Notes under the pieces: generated by a model
Databases searched by the model: none
Told to the model about the DNA's origin: nothing
The model's input: the letters and a program-made list of their open reading frames with translations, nothing else
Shown: one piece after another, positions 13,979-25,457 of the stretch
Numbering within the stretch: the first letter of the stretch is position 1
Layout of the letters: the number at the start of each line of letters is the position of its first letter
DNA from: Termitomyces sp. T153
Taxonomy: Eukaryota; Basidiomycota; Agaricomycetes; Agaricales; Lyophyllaceae
Length of the DNA: 64,000 bases
Assembly: GCA_018296165.2 (NCBI GenBank)
Contig: JACKQL020000004.1
Coordinates: 992,001-1,056,000, forward strand
Direction of reading: 5' to 3'
Translations under genes and position numbers: made by a program

Positions 13979-16900
13979 TCATGCATCTTCCAGCATGGAC
14001 GGGTCGAATCGTTTGACTGTGTCAACAACTTCTGACCCTTTTCGGGCAAAGACGAGCTAACACCATCGAGGACATGATCAATGGACAATTATAAGTGAGA
14101 AATTGAGACCCACCAAATAGGGATTAGCAGTCGATCCAGTAGTATCCGCCAGAACCTCGTCCTTAGATACCACCGTAACATCTGAGTCATTGTACTTGAA
14201 CCACGAGTCTGGGTTATTGGGTAGATGCCGCGAGTAGAAAAAGTAGTGACCAAAAGAGGGTGTTGAACCTCGATGGATAAACACCGACGTCAGCTCGTAA
14301 GCAATCTCATTGTCGTCCCTCCAAACCGCCTCCAACTCCTCCTTCAAGTTAGTAGCTTCTGTTCGAAGAGAGTCAATCTCATCCCTGAGTAACTTCTGCT
14401 CGTCATTTAGTGACGACCGGAGTTCATCATCGACAACATCGATATCAGTGCCAAGCTTTGACACAAGGGTAGTGGTGTTTTCAATTGCGGTAAGGAATGA
14501 AGCATCCTGACGTCCGCTAGATCAGCAGGAATCAAAGTGAACAAGAATGATATTGACTGACTTTGCCTTCCACTAGAAGTCGAGCTCGTTCGCGGGCCAT
14601 ATTGAGGCGCGCCTGGATGACTTTTGACCGTGTCTTTTTCTCTAGATCTGCGTTGTCCATAAATCGATCCAGATATATGGTCTCCCCAAACTTGACGTAG
14701 GCCTGGGACTTGTAGGGTTGTAATGTTTCGCGATTAAACTGTACCCTCTATTGATAGGGTGAGCCAGCTATTCAAATATATGAACACGTCTGTGCTTACC
14801 TGTAGTTGGATTTGTAGCACAGGCGGTAGATCAACAAGAGTGACTTCCATCCTCCGTTTTTCGCCATTGAACTCGACAACATCGTCAAAGTAACTATTTA
14901 GTCCATCGTATATATCGATGCCATCGTTCGCTACGTTGACCGGGAGGTGCGAGAATGGATCCTCTTTTTCATGGACAGACGATCGGGATGGTTGAGGACC
15001 AGTCAGACGTTGCCGTAGTTTGCCATAAAAGAGTCTTTCAAATTCATCAACTCTTCATCAGATGCCCAAAATTATAAAATACAAACCGTTTCACCACACT
15101 GGTCTTGTCAGAACTCTCACCCTGAGATTCACTAATGCCATCAAACTTGAGCAAAGCCGTCTCAATTTGGAACATGCAGTTGTCCATGCATTCCGCCACA
15201 TCGTGTTGCTTTCCTTGGGTTGATGATCTTAGTCAAAATATCCAATAGCAATACGCAAGACCCTACCAAACATCATGACGGAATCCGACTTTTGTGTTGA
15301 TTTCCGCGGTGGTAATGGCGGTGGCTTTACTGACGGAGCATCAGCCATCTCTACATCAATCTGGGACGAAAAGCCCGATCCTGAGGCTTCAGGCATCCTC
15401 GATGGACTCATCAGAGGAGGCGGGGAGTCTGATGATTGCCTTGAAGGTGTTGTCGATAGGAAATCGTCAGGGTTAGGCGAGGAAGGGAATGTCGTCGGAC
15501 TATCCAAATCCATCACGCTCGGCTGCCTTGACTCAATATCCCGTGGCCGCTTTCCAAGTACTGAATTTGGTGAGACTGTCGGAGATCGCGTGTTCTCGGT
15601 CACAGCCACCCGAGGAGGTACATCATCCACGAGTGTGGCATCGGTATCATTAGAGGAGTCGGTACTACCTTTGCTATCTGCTTCGTCCTCTTCTTCATCT
15701 CTTGACGTGACGAGGGCCAGCTTCGCAAGGTCAATACTAGGCGTGATGGCGGCCGCTTCCGCGTATTCGAGGTGGAAGAATAACTCTGCGAGCTGATTAA
15801 TGACTGGTGGGTGTGGTGTCAGTGGGCATGCCACATCAGGAGGGATGGTTTACATTTCTTGGAACGAACGATCTCTCTCCTTGTTACCAATCGCCCGCCC
15901 ACCCGATGCCGCTTGAGATCATCGTCAGAGAACTTTTCATCTTCGACAGACTTTATGTCAAGCTTTGACATTGGGATTACAGCTTCCCTTAGATCCTTGA
16001 TCGTGTAGAAGTACTGTATAATGATGAGTAACAGCGGGATTTTAATGGCATAGATATGCTATACCTGGAGCAGTGAGTTCAAATAACAAGTATTTCCAAG
16101 TTGGTTGAGCCCGCGCGGCAGGTCAGGCCGAGTAGGCTCAACAATCTCACCGGCTGGAGCGACAGCGTCAGCACACACATCATGAGAGCCAACAAAAAGC
16201 ACATACGATCCTGCCCCAGCTCAAGGAATTGACGAAGTCGCTGACTGTCGCGCACTTCAGCGATAACAGTCATAGCTTCCTTCATCTTCTCAATCTGAGA
16301 AGGCGATTCATCCATCTAAATGTCCAAAAAATCAATAATAAATTCACGCTGCCCCTGACATAGCGAAAAACAAAAACTCACCCGCATGTTATAAACCGTA
16401 ATTAACATAAAGTCATCTGTATCCTTCGGTATCTCAAGCGTATCATACGCCTTCTCTGGCGTCATGACCCTATTCTTCCCATTCTCCCAAACTCTCCTCA
16501 ACGTCTCACTCCCCCTCGCCTCCGCAAGCATCCTAAACGCCTCATTCGCTTTCATAAGCAATTCTGCACCACCTCCATACTCCCTCCACGACCTCTTCAC
16601 GCAAGCCCTCCACGCGTTCTCAAGAAACTGCTCCGGCACATCCGTCTCGTTGTACTCCACCCCCAAGACTCTGTTCTCTCCGAACCCGAGGGTTAGAGCA
16701 GCCTGCTGCAGGTCTTCGGTGGTGAATCTGTCTCGGGAGCGTTCAGTAGCCAGGATCTCGGGAAGGGTTTGGGAGCAGTCGGGGAAGTTTTGCATGAGGG
16801 TTACAATGTTGGAGAAGCTGGTGAAGTGTTCGATTGTTCGGGCGGGGTCGCATCGGACTTGGGCGTAGTATGCAAATGCAAGAAGCTCTAACGATGGGCG

Positions 16901-19017
16901 GGGAGTAAGAATGGGGTGGGTAGGGACACATATAACAAGCAGAACTTCACCTGCAGAGAACGACATGGGTGTTAAGCCCAGGTTTCGCCAATCGCACGCC
17001 TGGAGCTGGCTTGCCTGTAGAACTTCGGCAGAAAGCTCCCCGCGAGGAACTGAACATCCATATTAGCATCGGGTACTCCGACTCATGTTTTTAAAAATAC
17101 ATACTTTGATCTGGGTGTGCTCCAATAGCCGTCTGGTACATTTCCCTGGCACTTTCGATTTGAACAGACAGTGTTTTTCTTTCAGGCAGATCCTTGAAGT
17201 GTGATGCTTGAAGAACAGACGAAGAGTGAGTGTCAGAAGAGACTGGATGCAAACATATACATTACCATTCAAGCGTCTGAAGTCGGCTAGCCAGGCACTA
17301 ACTTCGACCCAAGCACGAAGGAGTCTTCTACGGTTCATACGTCCAATAGAACTGCCAATATCGGTAGGCGGAGGCCGTAACGCAGGCTGGTTCTCGTAAA
17401 CCTCTTCAGTGAATCCCAGTGTCTCCAGTGTCCGTTTTCTTAACATGTCCATGAGCATCATGGGGACACCAAGCCAGAAATAACCCACGTGTTCGGACTC
17501 CAACCTAGCTTGACTTGGAATTGGGGACGATCAGTCCGCAAGAGACGATTTTCCCCCTTCCAGAGCTTGTTCTCGAGTATCCTGTACCGCGGGTAATCTC
17601 CTTCAGCTGGTTGAAAATACTCGCACTATATGCAAAAAAACACTGACCTGATTATAGTTTCGCACGCAGCAGCGATCGCCAACTCGCCTGTTTGCCCAAC
17701 CGGTGGGTTGGCCCTCTTGTCCCTAATGAGCTCGTCGAAGCATTTGCGGGGGATGACGCCAGGTATGACACCTGATGCCACACAGTACATGGAACACTGA
17801 CAACATATGTAGAGATCCAGCAATTTTCCCTCCTCCGTTTCGTCTTCGGCATCATCAATGGAATCCAAGTCTTTGGGATCAAGTTGATCGACATCGAAAC
17901 TCTCACTGATAATCCGCTCCCTCCGTTTCTGCTTGACAGACTCCGCAACCTCCCACTCCTCCAATCTGAAAGGCTGAGTGAGCTTATGCGAGTCTACCGC
18001 CTTTTCGTACTTGTGGAAGTGGTGCGTTCTGTTGGAGAGGGAGTAGGGACCATTGTCGAGGCACGAGACGTAGCGGCGGCGGTGGTCTTGATCGGGAAGG
18101 GGAGGATGCCGGGATTCTTTGAAGGATTGAGCATAGGGAGGAGAAACAGAGGAGGATTTCCAGCTAAGGATGACCCAACCGTTTTCTTTGGGGCAATAGT
18201 AAGCGTTAGCGTGGGGTACGGCAGTTCGCACATCGCTGTCGGTTGGGGGAGGTGGCGGGGGCGCAGTCGTTGATGTGGCGGATGGAGAGGTTGGATTGGG
18301 TTGCGCGGAAGAAGTCCATGCGTTCGTGCGAGCTGGGGAGGAGCTAGAGGCCTGATCGGAACACGCATCGATAGAAGTACTAGGAGGCACGACGGGTGGC
18401 TTTATGTCTGGATTGCTGACGAGTACGGAGAATAGGCTGTGATCTGGATCGTGTAACTCATCGGCGAGCATCGTAGGTATCATTCCAGGCCCCGGGCGTC
18501 CTTCTTTGTCGCGCAGTGCAGGGTCCCACCAGTTTTTCTCCTCATGTTCGTCACGTCCACTGATAGTGACATCCACATGGGATTTGGTGCCGGTCATGAA
18601 AGCCATGGGATCGTAATCTTCCAAATTATCGCGCCCGGTCGCCCATCCATCAGGACCGACCTTTGTGTTTTCCCAGGGGTCGTTCTTCCAATTAGTACTA
18701 GGCGTGTCCCAGTACGAACTCTGCCACCCATTGTTCGAACCCGACATGGTATCCGTTGGCTCCTCTGCGACGAGCTCGGGCTCTCTGAATCCGATGACGG
18801 ACGATGATCTGTAGGGAGGCGGATCGCTGGGTGCAACGTAGGTAGTGAAGCTCGAGCCGATGGTGTGCGAACGCGTCGGTGGTGGCGGTGATGTCCCGTA
18901 GAAAGAAGACGGCGCCACAGAAGGCGAGTTGAGAGCACCAGGAATTGGAGTGTTAGGCCTCTGCGCTGGAGGAGCACCTGGTGTAGGCAGCGGCCGCCTG
19001 GGCTTTGAGTCTGACAT
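13979..19017 (-). CDS. UBP2-type ubiquitin carboxyl-terminal hydrolase (large USP)
   Basis: A cysteine protease that removes ubiquitin, about 1,300 residues. The N-terminus is disordered and Pro/Ser-rich with conserved DVTISGRDEHEEKNWWDP and a Cys-containing segment (YICCQCSMYCVASG). The middle is UBP2-specific (WLADFRRLNG, LELLAFAYYAQVRCDP, AYDTLEIPKDTDDFMLITVY). The peptidase core begins LPRGLNQLGNTCYLNSLLQ near 16080-16120 (catalytic Cys) and ends with TSVFIHRGSTPSFGHYFFY (catalytic His), YNDSDVTVV and NPYL/LVFARKGSE. A disordered acidic insert (EEEDEADSKGSTD) lies inside the core. In yeast Ubp2 trims K63 chains with Rsp5/Rup1. The ATG at 19017 directly follows an AG, and an in-frame upstream stretch (SDLESSGASQPEPPSP) spliced before it is possible, so the true start may lie near 19444. 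Confidence 0.88.
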
Positions 19018-21457
19018 CTGAAAGAAACTTGTGAGGACAATGTGGTTCTAGATAAAGGAGATACGGACAGGTGATGGTGGTTCTGGCTGTGAAGCACCGC
19101 TGGATTCGAGATCAGACTTCAGAATCGCCAGTCTGAATATATATTAGTATCTGTAACAATAAGCTGTTGTATTCGAGGACGCGTTAGAGAACGACAAGGC
19201 AGCTCTTGCATACGTAAGCACTCGGACAGCCTCGAGTCTTTTTGGCAGCACTTTCTTTGTACGAGTACCTCAAAGCCTGCAAGGTGGCCCTGCGGCTCGA
19301 CGGAGCCTCAGAACATTTTGAGAGGCTTTCTTTCATCAGGCCAAAGGATATAATCTCGGCTTTTATATTTTTAGAACGACGGCCACCGTGTCGGCGAACG
19401 AAGCAGTTCATCGTCACTCTTTCCGGATCCTGATCTTCGCTCATCGAGATACTTCACTTCTTTCGTCAATGACAACCCAATGACAACCCATAGATGCGTT
19501 CGACTTCCTATCAAGTGGGTATCAACCTGAAGCTGTTGAACCATCTCACCTCCTTGTTGCTGTAAGTATGCATCCATAAACTATCGAACACTGCATGAAC
19601 CCTATCGTCCGTTACAAGATTTGACCGTCTTTCATGATCATAAACTTCAAACAAAACAGATAGCCCTTGTACATCTAAGACTGAATACTGCCCCGCATCT
19701 ACATGAATGCTTGTGCAGAGATCAATTCTGTTCATACGCAGCCTCGGGATATGGCTTCTCACTAGCGTCCATGTTCACCAGATTTCAGTAGCGACAAGCA
19801 TTTAGCGACGAACTCGAGGGTAAGCATCGATCGATAATGTTGTGGGACTAGTTCATTTTTAAATCATCAAGAACAACACCACAGTGAAAATCAATGGTTA
19901 TATTCGCCGTCAAACTCCAAGCGCTATCGAACAAGTATACAAAATCAATACGTCAACGGGATCTAAAGGGAGAAATGCACCAACGGAAAGCAGGAACCAG
20001 TGTGAGGGCAGATTGACTTTTTTGACGTGCATTTAGTGGCCAAGTCTTTGGAGGAGACTTGGCTCAGGCCTGGGACCCACGACAAGGGAGCACGTGGACG
20101 ACAACGAGGTCGCCCATCCCCAGGAAGAGTAGTTGCGGGTGTGCCCTGTTGCTTTCGCAATCTTGTGTTGTTTTTTTCGCCCTCCACACCGCTGAAGGTC
20201 ACCGCTTGCGGGCGATTCTCGGTCTTATGGAGGCGAGTTATCTACTATCTATCTACTTGTGTCAGATGATCCTCAGCCAGTTTCAAATTCGCAATATGGA
20301 AGTCCGCCTCATCTCAAACAGCTGAGCTGAGTCCGCGTCCACAGAACGATCTCATCTTATAATGGAAATCAGACTCAGACTCAGACGTTCTTCTCGAACC
20401 CATCTAGGCAGTGAATATTGATGATGCGGCGGGTCCTTCAGATCTGAGTCTTACTGCTGTTGGTCTTGCAGTTCTTGGTCTTGGATCGTCTTCCAGAAGA
20501 TTGACATGACACCTGTACTCTGAGTCGTCGGCCGGTCTTGATATACAGTCCACTTGATTGACTTGTCGGTCCACTTCGCTTGGTGTTTTAACGTCATCTG
20601 GTTGGTCGTCTCGTGTCCTTGTCGGAGTCATGTCGCCAGAGCCAAAGACGTGATTCAAGGTGTATGTTGCCAGAGCGGCCTCGTTCTATGTAGTTGTAAG
20701 TCGAAGCCAAAGCATGAGAACCTGAGAGTAGAAGGTTCGAGTTGTAGTCCAATCCGACGCCCAGTCTGCCAGCGTGTGAAAAGGGAAAGCCAGAGAGTGA
20801 GTGAGGAGGAGAGGGGAGAAAGATGAGAAAGAAACACGGACTCGAAAATAATCCCCACTTATATACTCTCTGATAACAAGCCACATCCACACAGATAAAC
20901 ATCAAAAAGGGGAAAGAAAGAAAAACAGGACGTGCATGTCAACAGGAGACCAGACATACACATACACATGTTTTTTTCATAATCGACTTGCCTATTGGAG
21001 CATACAAAGGCTGTGGGTGCACCCTTTGTGACATAAAAAGCTGTGTCGAAAAAGAAACACGGGTCCGCATGCAGGTAGTTTTGATGTGCTAGCATGTCCG
21101 AGTTTTGAATTTAGTTTTGCGAGAAAGAGGTTGTCTGGAGAAGATTGCCAAAAGCTGGATGAGTCGAATTGTGGGACAAATGTGAGGATGAGGTCGCTTG
21201 TCATTGTACATATTGATCTTTGTTCTCAGCGTTTTATTGGCATTTTCTCGGCGTCTTATTGGAATTTGAACAACTCGGTAGGGGTAGAAGTAGAAAGAAG
21301 CTCGTATATAGACGACTCGGAGAAGAATACGCATTAGAGATTGTGCCCCTGTTACGCCGACCCTTTTTGCCTGTTATAGTAACCGGCTTACGTCAGACGA
21401 ATCCTCGAACTCATTCCAGAGTTTTGTCCAGACATCCATGAAACCGACGAGCTGACC
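19018..21457. other. Long intergenic region upstream of the UBP2-like gene
   Basis: This stretch holds one copy of the dispersed hairpin repeat (listed separately) and one possibly coding ORF, 19184-19444 minus (86 codons, MSEDQDPERVTMNCFVRRHG.., basic). The latter could be a 5' exon of the UBP2-like gene: donor GTATGC after ..CPSAY and an acceptor at CTGAAG would join in phase to SDLESSG... Between 20220 and 21450 I see only short conflicting ORFs. TATA-like and purine-rich stretches around 20770-20870 have no assigned role. Confidence 0.4.
20024..20212 (+). repeat. Dispersed hairpin-rich repeat, copy 1
   Basis: About 190 bp related to copies at 63091 and 63674, all on the same strand. It begins CGTGCATTTAGTGGCCAAG, passes through GGGACCCACGACAAGGGAGC, and ends near TCACCGCTTGCG. 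It has an 8-bp perfect stem (CCAAGTCT / AGACTTGG). It may be a SINE or a structured RNA. The ORFs across it are probably accidental. Confidence 0.8.
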
Positions 21458-22016
21458 ATGTCGGGTGAGTTTACTTCGCTGATCACCTCAGACACGATCA
21501 TCAAGTATGTAAATGTTGCTATTTCACCCACATACCCAATCTGATCCTCAACACCCATGCAGAGTCAGCTCGACATTAGACAAGTCTGTTGGGAAAAAAT
21601 ATCTCGTCGATGACAACCCCGAGACGTGTTGGACCTCTCAACAGGTGAAACTTGTCATTGATCTACTCTAGATTGCCAACTTCTACTCCGATCTTTAGGG
21701 TTTACCTCAACACATCCAACTCACCTTTGCCCACCGCGTAATCCCCAAACGCATCCTCCTCACATTCCAAGGTGGCTTCGTTGGCACGCATTGCATTCTC
21801 CGGGTCGAGTGCGATTCAGAAGGGGAGAAAAACTGGCAGATCTGGACATCTATATATCCTGAAGACGTGAACCGACGGCAGACCTTCGACTTGCCTTCGT
21901 ACAATAATGATTCTGGAATACGCTCCTTGAAGTTGGTCTTCGAACAGAGCTCCGATTTCTTCGGTAGGATTACTGTGTATGATCTTAAAGTTGAAGGAAC
22001 AGTTGTCGGAAGCTGA
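21458..22016 (+). CDS. NR2C2AP-like protein with F5/8 type C (discoidin-like) fold
   Basis: About 145 residues in three exons: MSGEFTSLITSDTIIK, then VSSTLDKSVGKKYLVDDNPE and TCWTSQQ, then GLPQHIQLTFAHRVIPKRI, LTFQGGFVGTHC, IYPEDVNRRQTFDLP, FEQSSDFFGRITVYDLKVEG. The order (VSSxL..GKKxLxD..ETCW.S.QG..QxIxLxF.. FQGGF.. YPEDxNxxQTF.. DFFGRxxxYxLxVxG) matches human nuclear receptor 2C2-associated protein (TRA16) end to end, including its length. In animals it binds the orphan receptor TR4. Fungi lack that receptor, so the ancestral role is unknown and may be ligand or protein binding through the jelly-roll domain. Introns have GTATGT..CAG and GTGAAA..TAG borders. Confidence 0.88.
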
Positions 22017-23196
22017 TGTTTCCTGTGTCATTTGAAATTACGAGGATTATTCTCTGCTTCCTTGATCCGATTTTCTACCAAAGCAACAACTCATTTTTGT
22101 CGCCCGGTACCAAGAAACACAATAGGACGTTTCATAGTGCCACTAGCCTTGTTATTCAAAATCAGCTGCTGGACTATCTATTCGTTTGGCAGTACTGATA
22201 GCTTCAACATGAAGACGACACGACATCAACAATACCAACTGATGTGGCGTAGTGCATAATCAACCCTTGCCAAATCCGATCATCTCCTTATTTTGGATAC
22301 ATTCTTCGATTTACCAGGCAAAACAGTGATAACTCTTCCCGTTTTCGTAAATATCTCTCACTCATCAAATCCTGTTACGTAAAACATGTGGAAAGCACTC
22401 ACGACTCCTTCGCCATATGTAGGATAAATTTCCCTCTTCATACATTCTTCAAACTGTCCTCACTCTTTTCTCACTGAGAATCAGCAAGGCCATGGATATA
22501 CTTCCTGGGCTTCGGTGGCTAAAATTGGCTTGTTCGAAAATCTTTCTTGAACTCAGAAGTACGTTGGGCTACTTGCTTGTTTTCATCTATGGACAACACT
22601 GTGCCTTGTGTTCTGCCTCTAGACGTTCAATGCATGATGCAAAGACAGCAATATTGAACACTCGGTCTGCAATTGACTCTTGTCATGTTTCTATATTGCT
22701 TACTATGAGCTTCGATGTCGTATTGCCGGTCTGGTGATCTTCGATCCTTTATCCTGTGTTGTGGTTGTAGAGCACAAGGCTCTGCAAACCTTAATCGTCT
22801 TGTCACACTTAAGGTAAAATGTGATGGGCGCAGAAATTTATGGCGTCGATCCAAGGTCTGCTGATAATTTGCTGTCATCTTGAATGATACAGATCTGTCA
22901 TTCTCCTTCTTTCTGCCAAAGTGTGAGATTGAACATGGGCTTGGCGCTGATATCTGTGCTCAATTAGTATGACCTATCCCACACAAAGAGCTCGAGATCA
23001 TGTTCATCAAGCTGATAATTGAGCTTTATGACTCTCGACACAGGTCGCTGACAGATGTACAGGGTTACGCGGGGTCATGTTGGTTTGTCATGTCATCGAT
23101 GGGAATGTTGTTGAACCTTCATAAGAAGCAGAAGAATCATGCATGGCGGAGTCTCACCACCTTCTACCTTCTCTGAATTCTGCCAGTGCTGGTATA
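22017..23196. other. Intergenic region without a supported gene
   Basis: Short ORFs on both strands (such as 22492-22737 plus and 22627-22878 minus) overlap each other and show no family features. An in-frame upstream ATG at 23143 precedes the GPI-protein start, but it would put a polar stretch in front of the signal peptide. Confidence 0.45.
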
Positions 23197-23950
23197 ATGT
23201 TGCCTACTTCAATTCTTTTTATTTCTGTGGCGTTGACTTCTTATGGTGCGCTTACCTCCGTCAATGAGCTTCAGTTTATACTAAGCATTGCATACCAATT
23301 CCAGTCATGGCAACTGCTCCTGGCAGTGTTCATCAACTTCTCAGACGTCAAATCGATCCGAACACAATTCCGCCCGTATGTGCTGACCGTTGCGCCGAGA
23401 CGGTCATGGCGACGAATGCAAGTCAGTCACCCTTGTTGATAGTATTGTGGGCTCACCCTCCGTTCTAGGACTGCACGGTATCATCTGGTCCTACTTGCAT
23501 ATGCTCTCTTGACGTCGAATCACATGACGTTGATTGTTTCAACTGCCTCCTTTTCGACACCGGAGCCACTCCAGACGCATCCACCGTCAGGACCATTCAA
23601 GCTGATCTCGATGGTCAGCCCTGCATGTTCTTCTTTTCCGTCACGACCTAATATTCGTCAATTTACATTCAGAATACGTTGAAGCTTGTGCTTCGGCTGG
23701 TGTTCGGCTCCCAGCCACCACGGTCAGCGGAGGAGTCTCAGGATTGACGACTTCTATATCTATTGCGGCCCAGCAAACTATCACGGTCAATCCTTCGATA
23801 GTAGCACCTACAGGGCTAATATTAACCACTTCGGCACCAATTACCACTAGTACTAGTGGCACTGGAGGGTTGAAAAAAAGCTCTGGAAACAAGAATGATG
23901 CATCTGCAATCGCAGTTGCGGTAGCGGCTGTGTTGGGTTTCTTTTTCTGA
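23197..23950 (+). CDS. Small secreted Cys-rich protein, predicted GPI-anchored
   Basis: The signal peptide MLPTSILFISVALTSY is encoded by exon 1 (23197-23245). After the intron at 23246-23304 the mature protein shows a spaced Cys pattern: PPVCADRCAETV, DCTVSSGPTCICS, VDCFNCLLFD, then LDEYVEACASAGV. A Ser/Thr-rich spacer follows (TVSGG..TTSISI.., TSTSGTGG), then a hydrophobic tail AIAVAVAAVLGFFF typical of a GPI-attachment signal. This layout (CxxxC..C..CxC..CxxC..Y..C, Thr/Ser stalk, tail) is common in Agaricomycete cell-wall proteins of unknown function. The second intron (23418-23468) keeps frame only as a GC-AG intron with donor GCAAGT. The fourth exon starts inside DEYVEAC. The starting Met at 23143 is less likely. 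Confidence 0.75.
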
Positions 23951-25109
23951 GCGTGTCTACCTCATTGATATTGTCCTCGTGGAACCAAAGAAATTGAGTG
24001 GATATCCAGTCGGTTACACATGTACATTATGTACTCTATGTACTCGCCTTGATGAAGATTTCTTGATTTGTGTCTGATCGGTGTTCGTGGGTCCATCACA
24101 CAACTGCATAAGCACTAAGTGACGTTTCCAACGCTCGTGTCAAATAAGTAGCGTTGAATATATGTAAATAGAGAGATTATTTCAGTATCTGAAAGTTGGC
24201 TATCGTTCAACCATGAATATCCTTCGACTCATCCATCCCTCCGTGGTTCAACCTCCTTTTCTAGATCAGAACATTAGTAACTTCGAGGCCCAGATCGATA
24301 AACGCGAGGATTCTGTCTGTAGTCATATTATTGCCAATTGATGCGCAATTGCGGTAAAAGTCGATACGCAATTCTTTCCTGACTAGGTGAGTTCTGTAGA
24401 CTTACGAGACATACGACTCTCGATCGTGGCGTACAAGTATTGCGCCACATTCATATCATCTTTCTCACTGTACTTGATATCCGCAAAAGGAAATCTACGA
24501 ATGTATTCTAGTACTGCCATTTGAGTAAATTATGGAGGAAGTGTGCAGGTACTCATATCACCGGATCGTAATGACTCAAAAATGCAAATCGACAACATCC
24601 ATATTGACCTCAATTGTATACGTGGATATCTTAGACTGAGACTCTTAGCATCGACTCTCATTATATACCATCGCTGGCCATAACCGCCGATGACTTCAGC
24701 CCCTCTGTAGCAGATGCCCACTCTCGAGCCTTTTGAAGTATCCTGGAGTAAGCTGCTCGCTCAACTTGGTTTTTCAACGATCAAAGATGACTTTGATCCA
24801 ATGGATAACAAAGAAACATGCCTTCTTGCGCGTCCTTCAAGGAAGTCTATCCTGATTTTGTAGCGGAGGGGACAACGTTCGTGGAGCTCAACAAACGTCG
24901 ACGGTGACAAGTCGAATGACTTCGTTTGCGTTTTCAAGTGGGATAGTACGATCATGAATACACCGTCGCTTACTACGCAGATATTCTTCCTGAGAAAGGA
25001 AACGAGTCCGTCTTTACAAAATAGGCGGTGTAAATTTGGTATTCTGGTACAAAAATATTAGTACAACATCAAGAAGAACGACGTCACTGACATCGTGAAA
25101 CGAGATCAG
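23951..25109. other. Intergenic region without a supported gene
   Basis: Only unrecognised short ORFs are seen: 24716 onward plus (about 49 codons, MPTLEPFEVSWSKLLAQLGF..), and 24530-24721 and 24761-24955 minus. They may be scraps of a lost gene. CpG is not depleted here. Confidence 0.4.
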
Positions 25110-25421
25110 TCAGCTCTGGCTTTGAGTGTCCGGGTTGACCTTAGCATCAGTACTACTCTCGATCTCACTCTGTTCATTCATCTGCTCATCCATCTCCCGG
25201 ATGATCTCGTCGAGCTTCGCCAGGACATCATCTACCTTAGCCTCCACCCTTCCCGCCATATCTTCAGCACTCTCAAGACGCTCTAGAAGCTCCGTCACAC
25301 CCACATCCTCTTCCTCAGTCTTTGCGATAAGTGCATCAAGACGTGTCAAATCATTCGTAAGTGCATCAATGTCCGTGGTTATGGTCGTAGCACCGGCGCT
25401 CTGAGTCGTTTCCGTGCTCAT
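25110..25421 (-). CDS. Small acidic coiled-coil protein, unknown function
   Basis: A single exon of 103 residues from the Met at 25421 (or 108 from 25436). After a Thr-rich start (MSTETTQSAGATTITTD), heptad-like leucines run through IDALTNDLTRLDALIAKTEE and LLERLESAEDMAGRVEAKVD to DDVLAKLDEIIREMDEQMNE, so residues 20-85 should form a long helix. The tail is polar. I do not recognise the family; size and shape suit a subunit of a helical complex, but this is a guess. It is head-to-head with THOC1 with only 21-36 bp between start codons, so the 5' UTRs must be tiny or overlap. Confidence 0.6.
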   Translation of the reverse strand: MSTETTQSAGATTITTDIDALTNDLTRLDALIAKTEEEDVGVTELLERLESAEDMAGRVEAKVDDVLAKLDEIIREMDEQMNEQSEIESSTDAKVNPDTQSQS

Positions 25422-25457
25422 CGCGGACGGGAGCAAGGGAAACTATGATGACTAAGC

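Noticed and set aside
15275..15796. 173-codon plus ORF
   Set aside because: Antisense to the acidic insert of the UBP2-like gene.
13979..19017. Splitting this stretch into several genes
   Set aside because: The pieces follow the single order of UBP2-type USPs (N-terminal module, middle helical region, Cys box, insert, His box), so one gene explains them.
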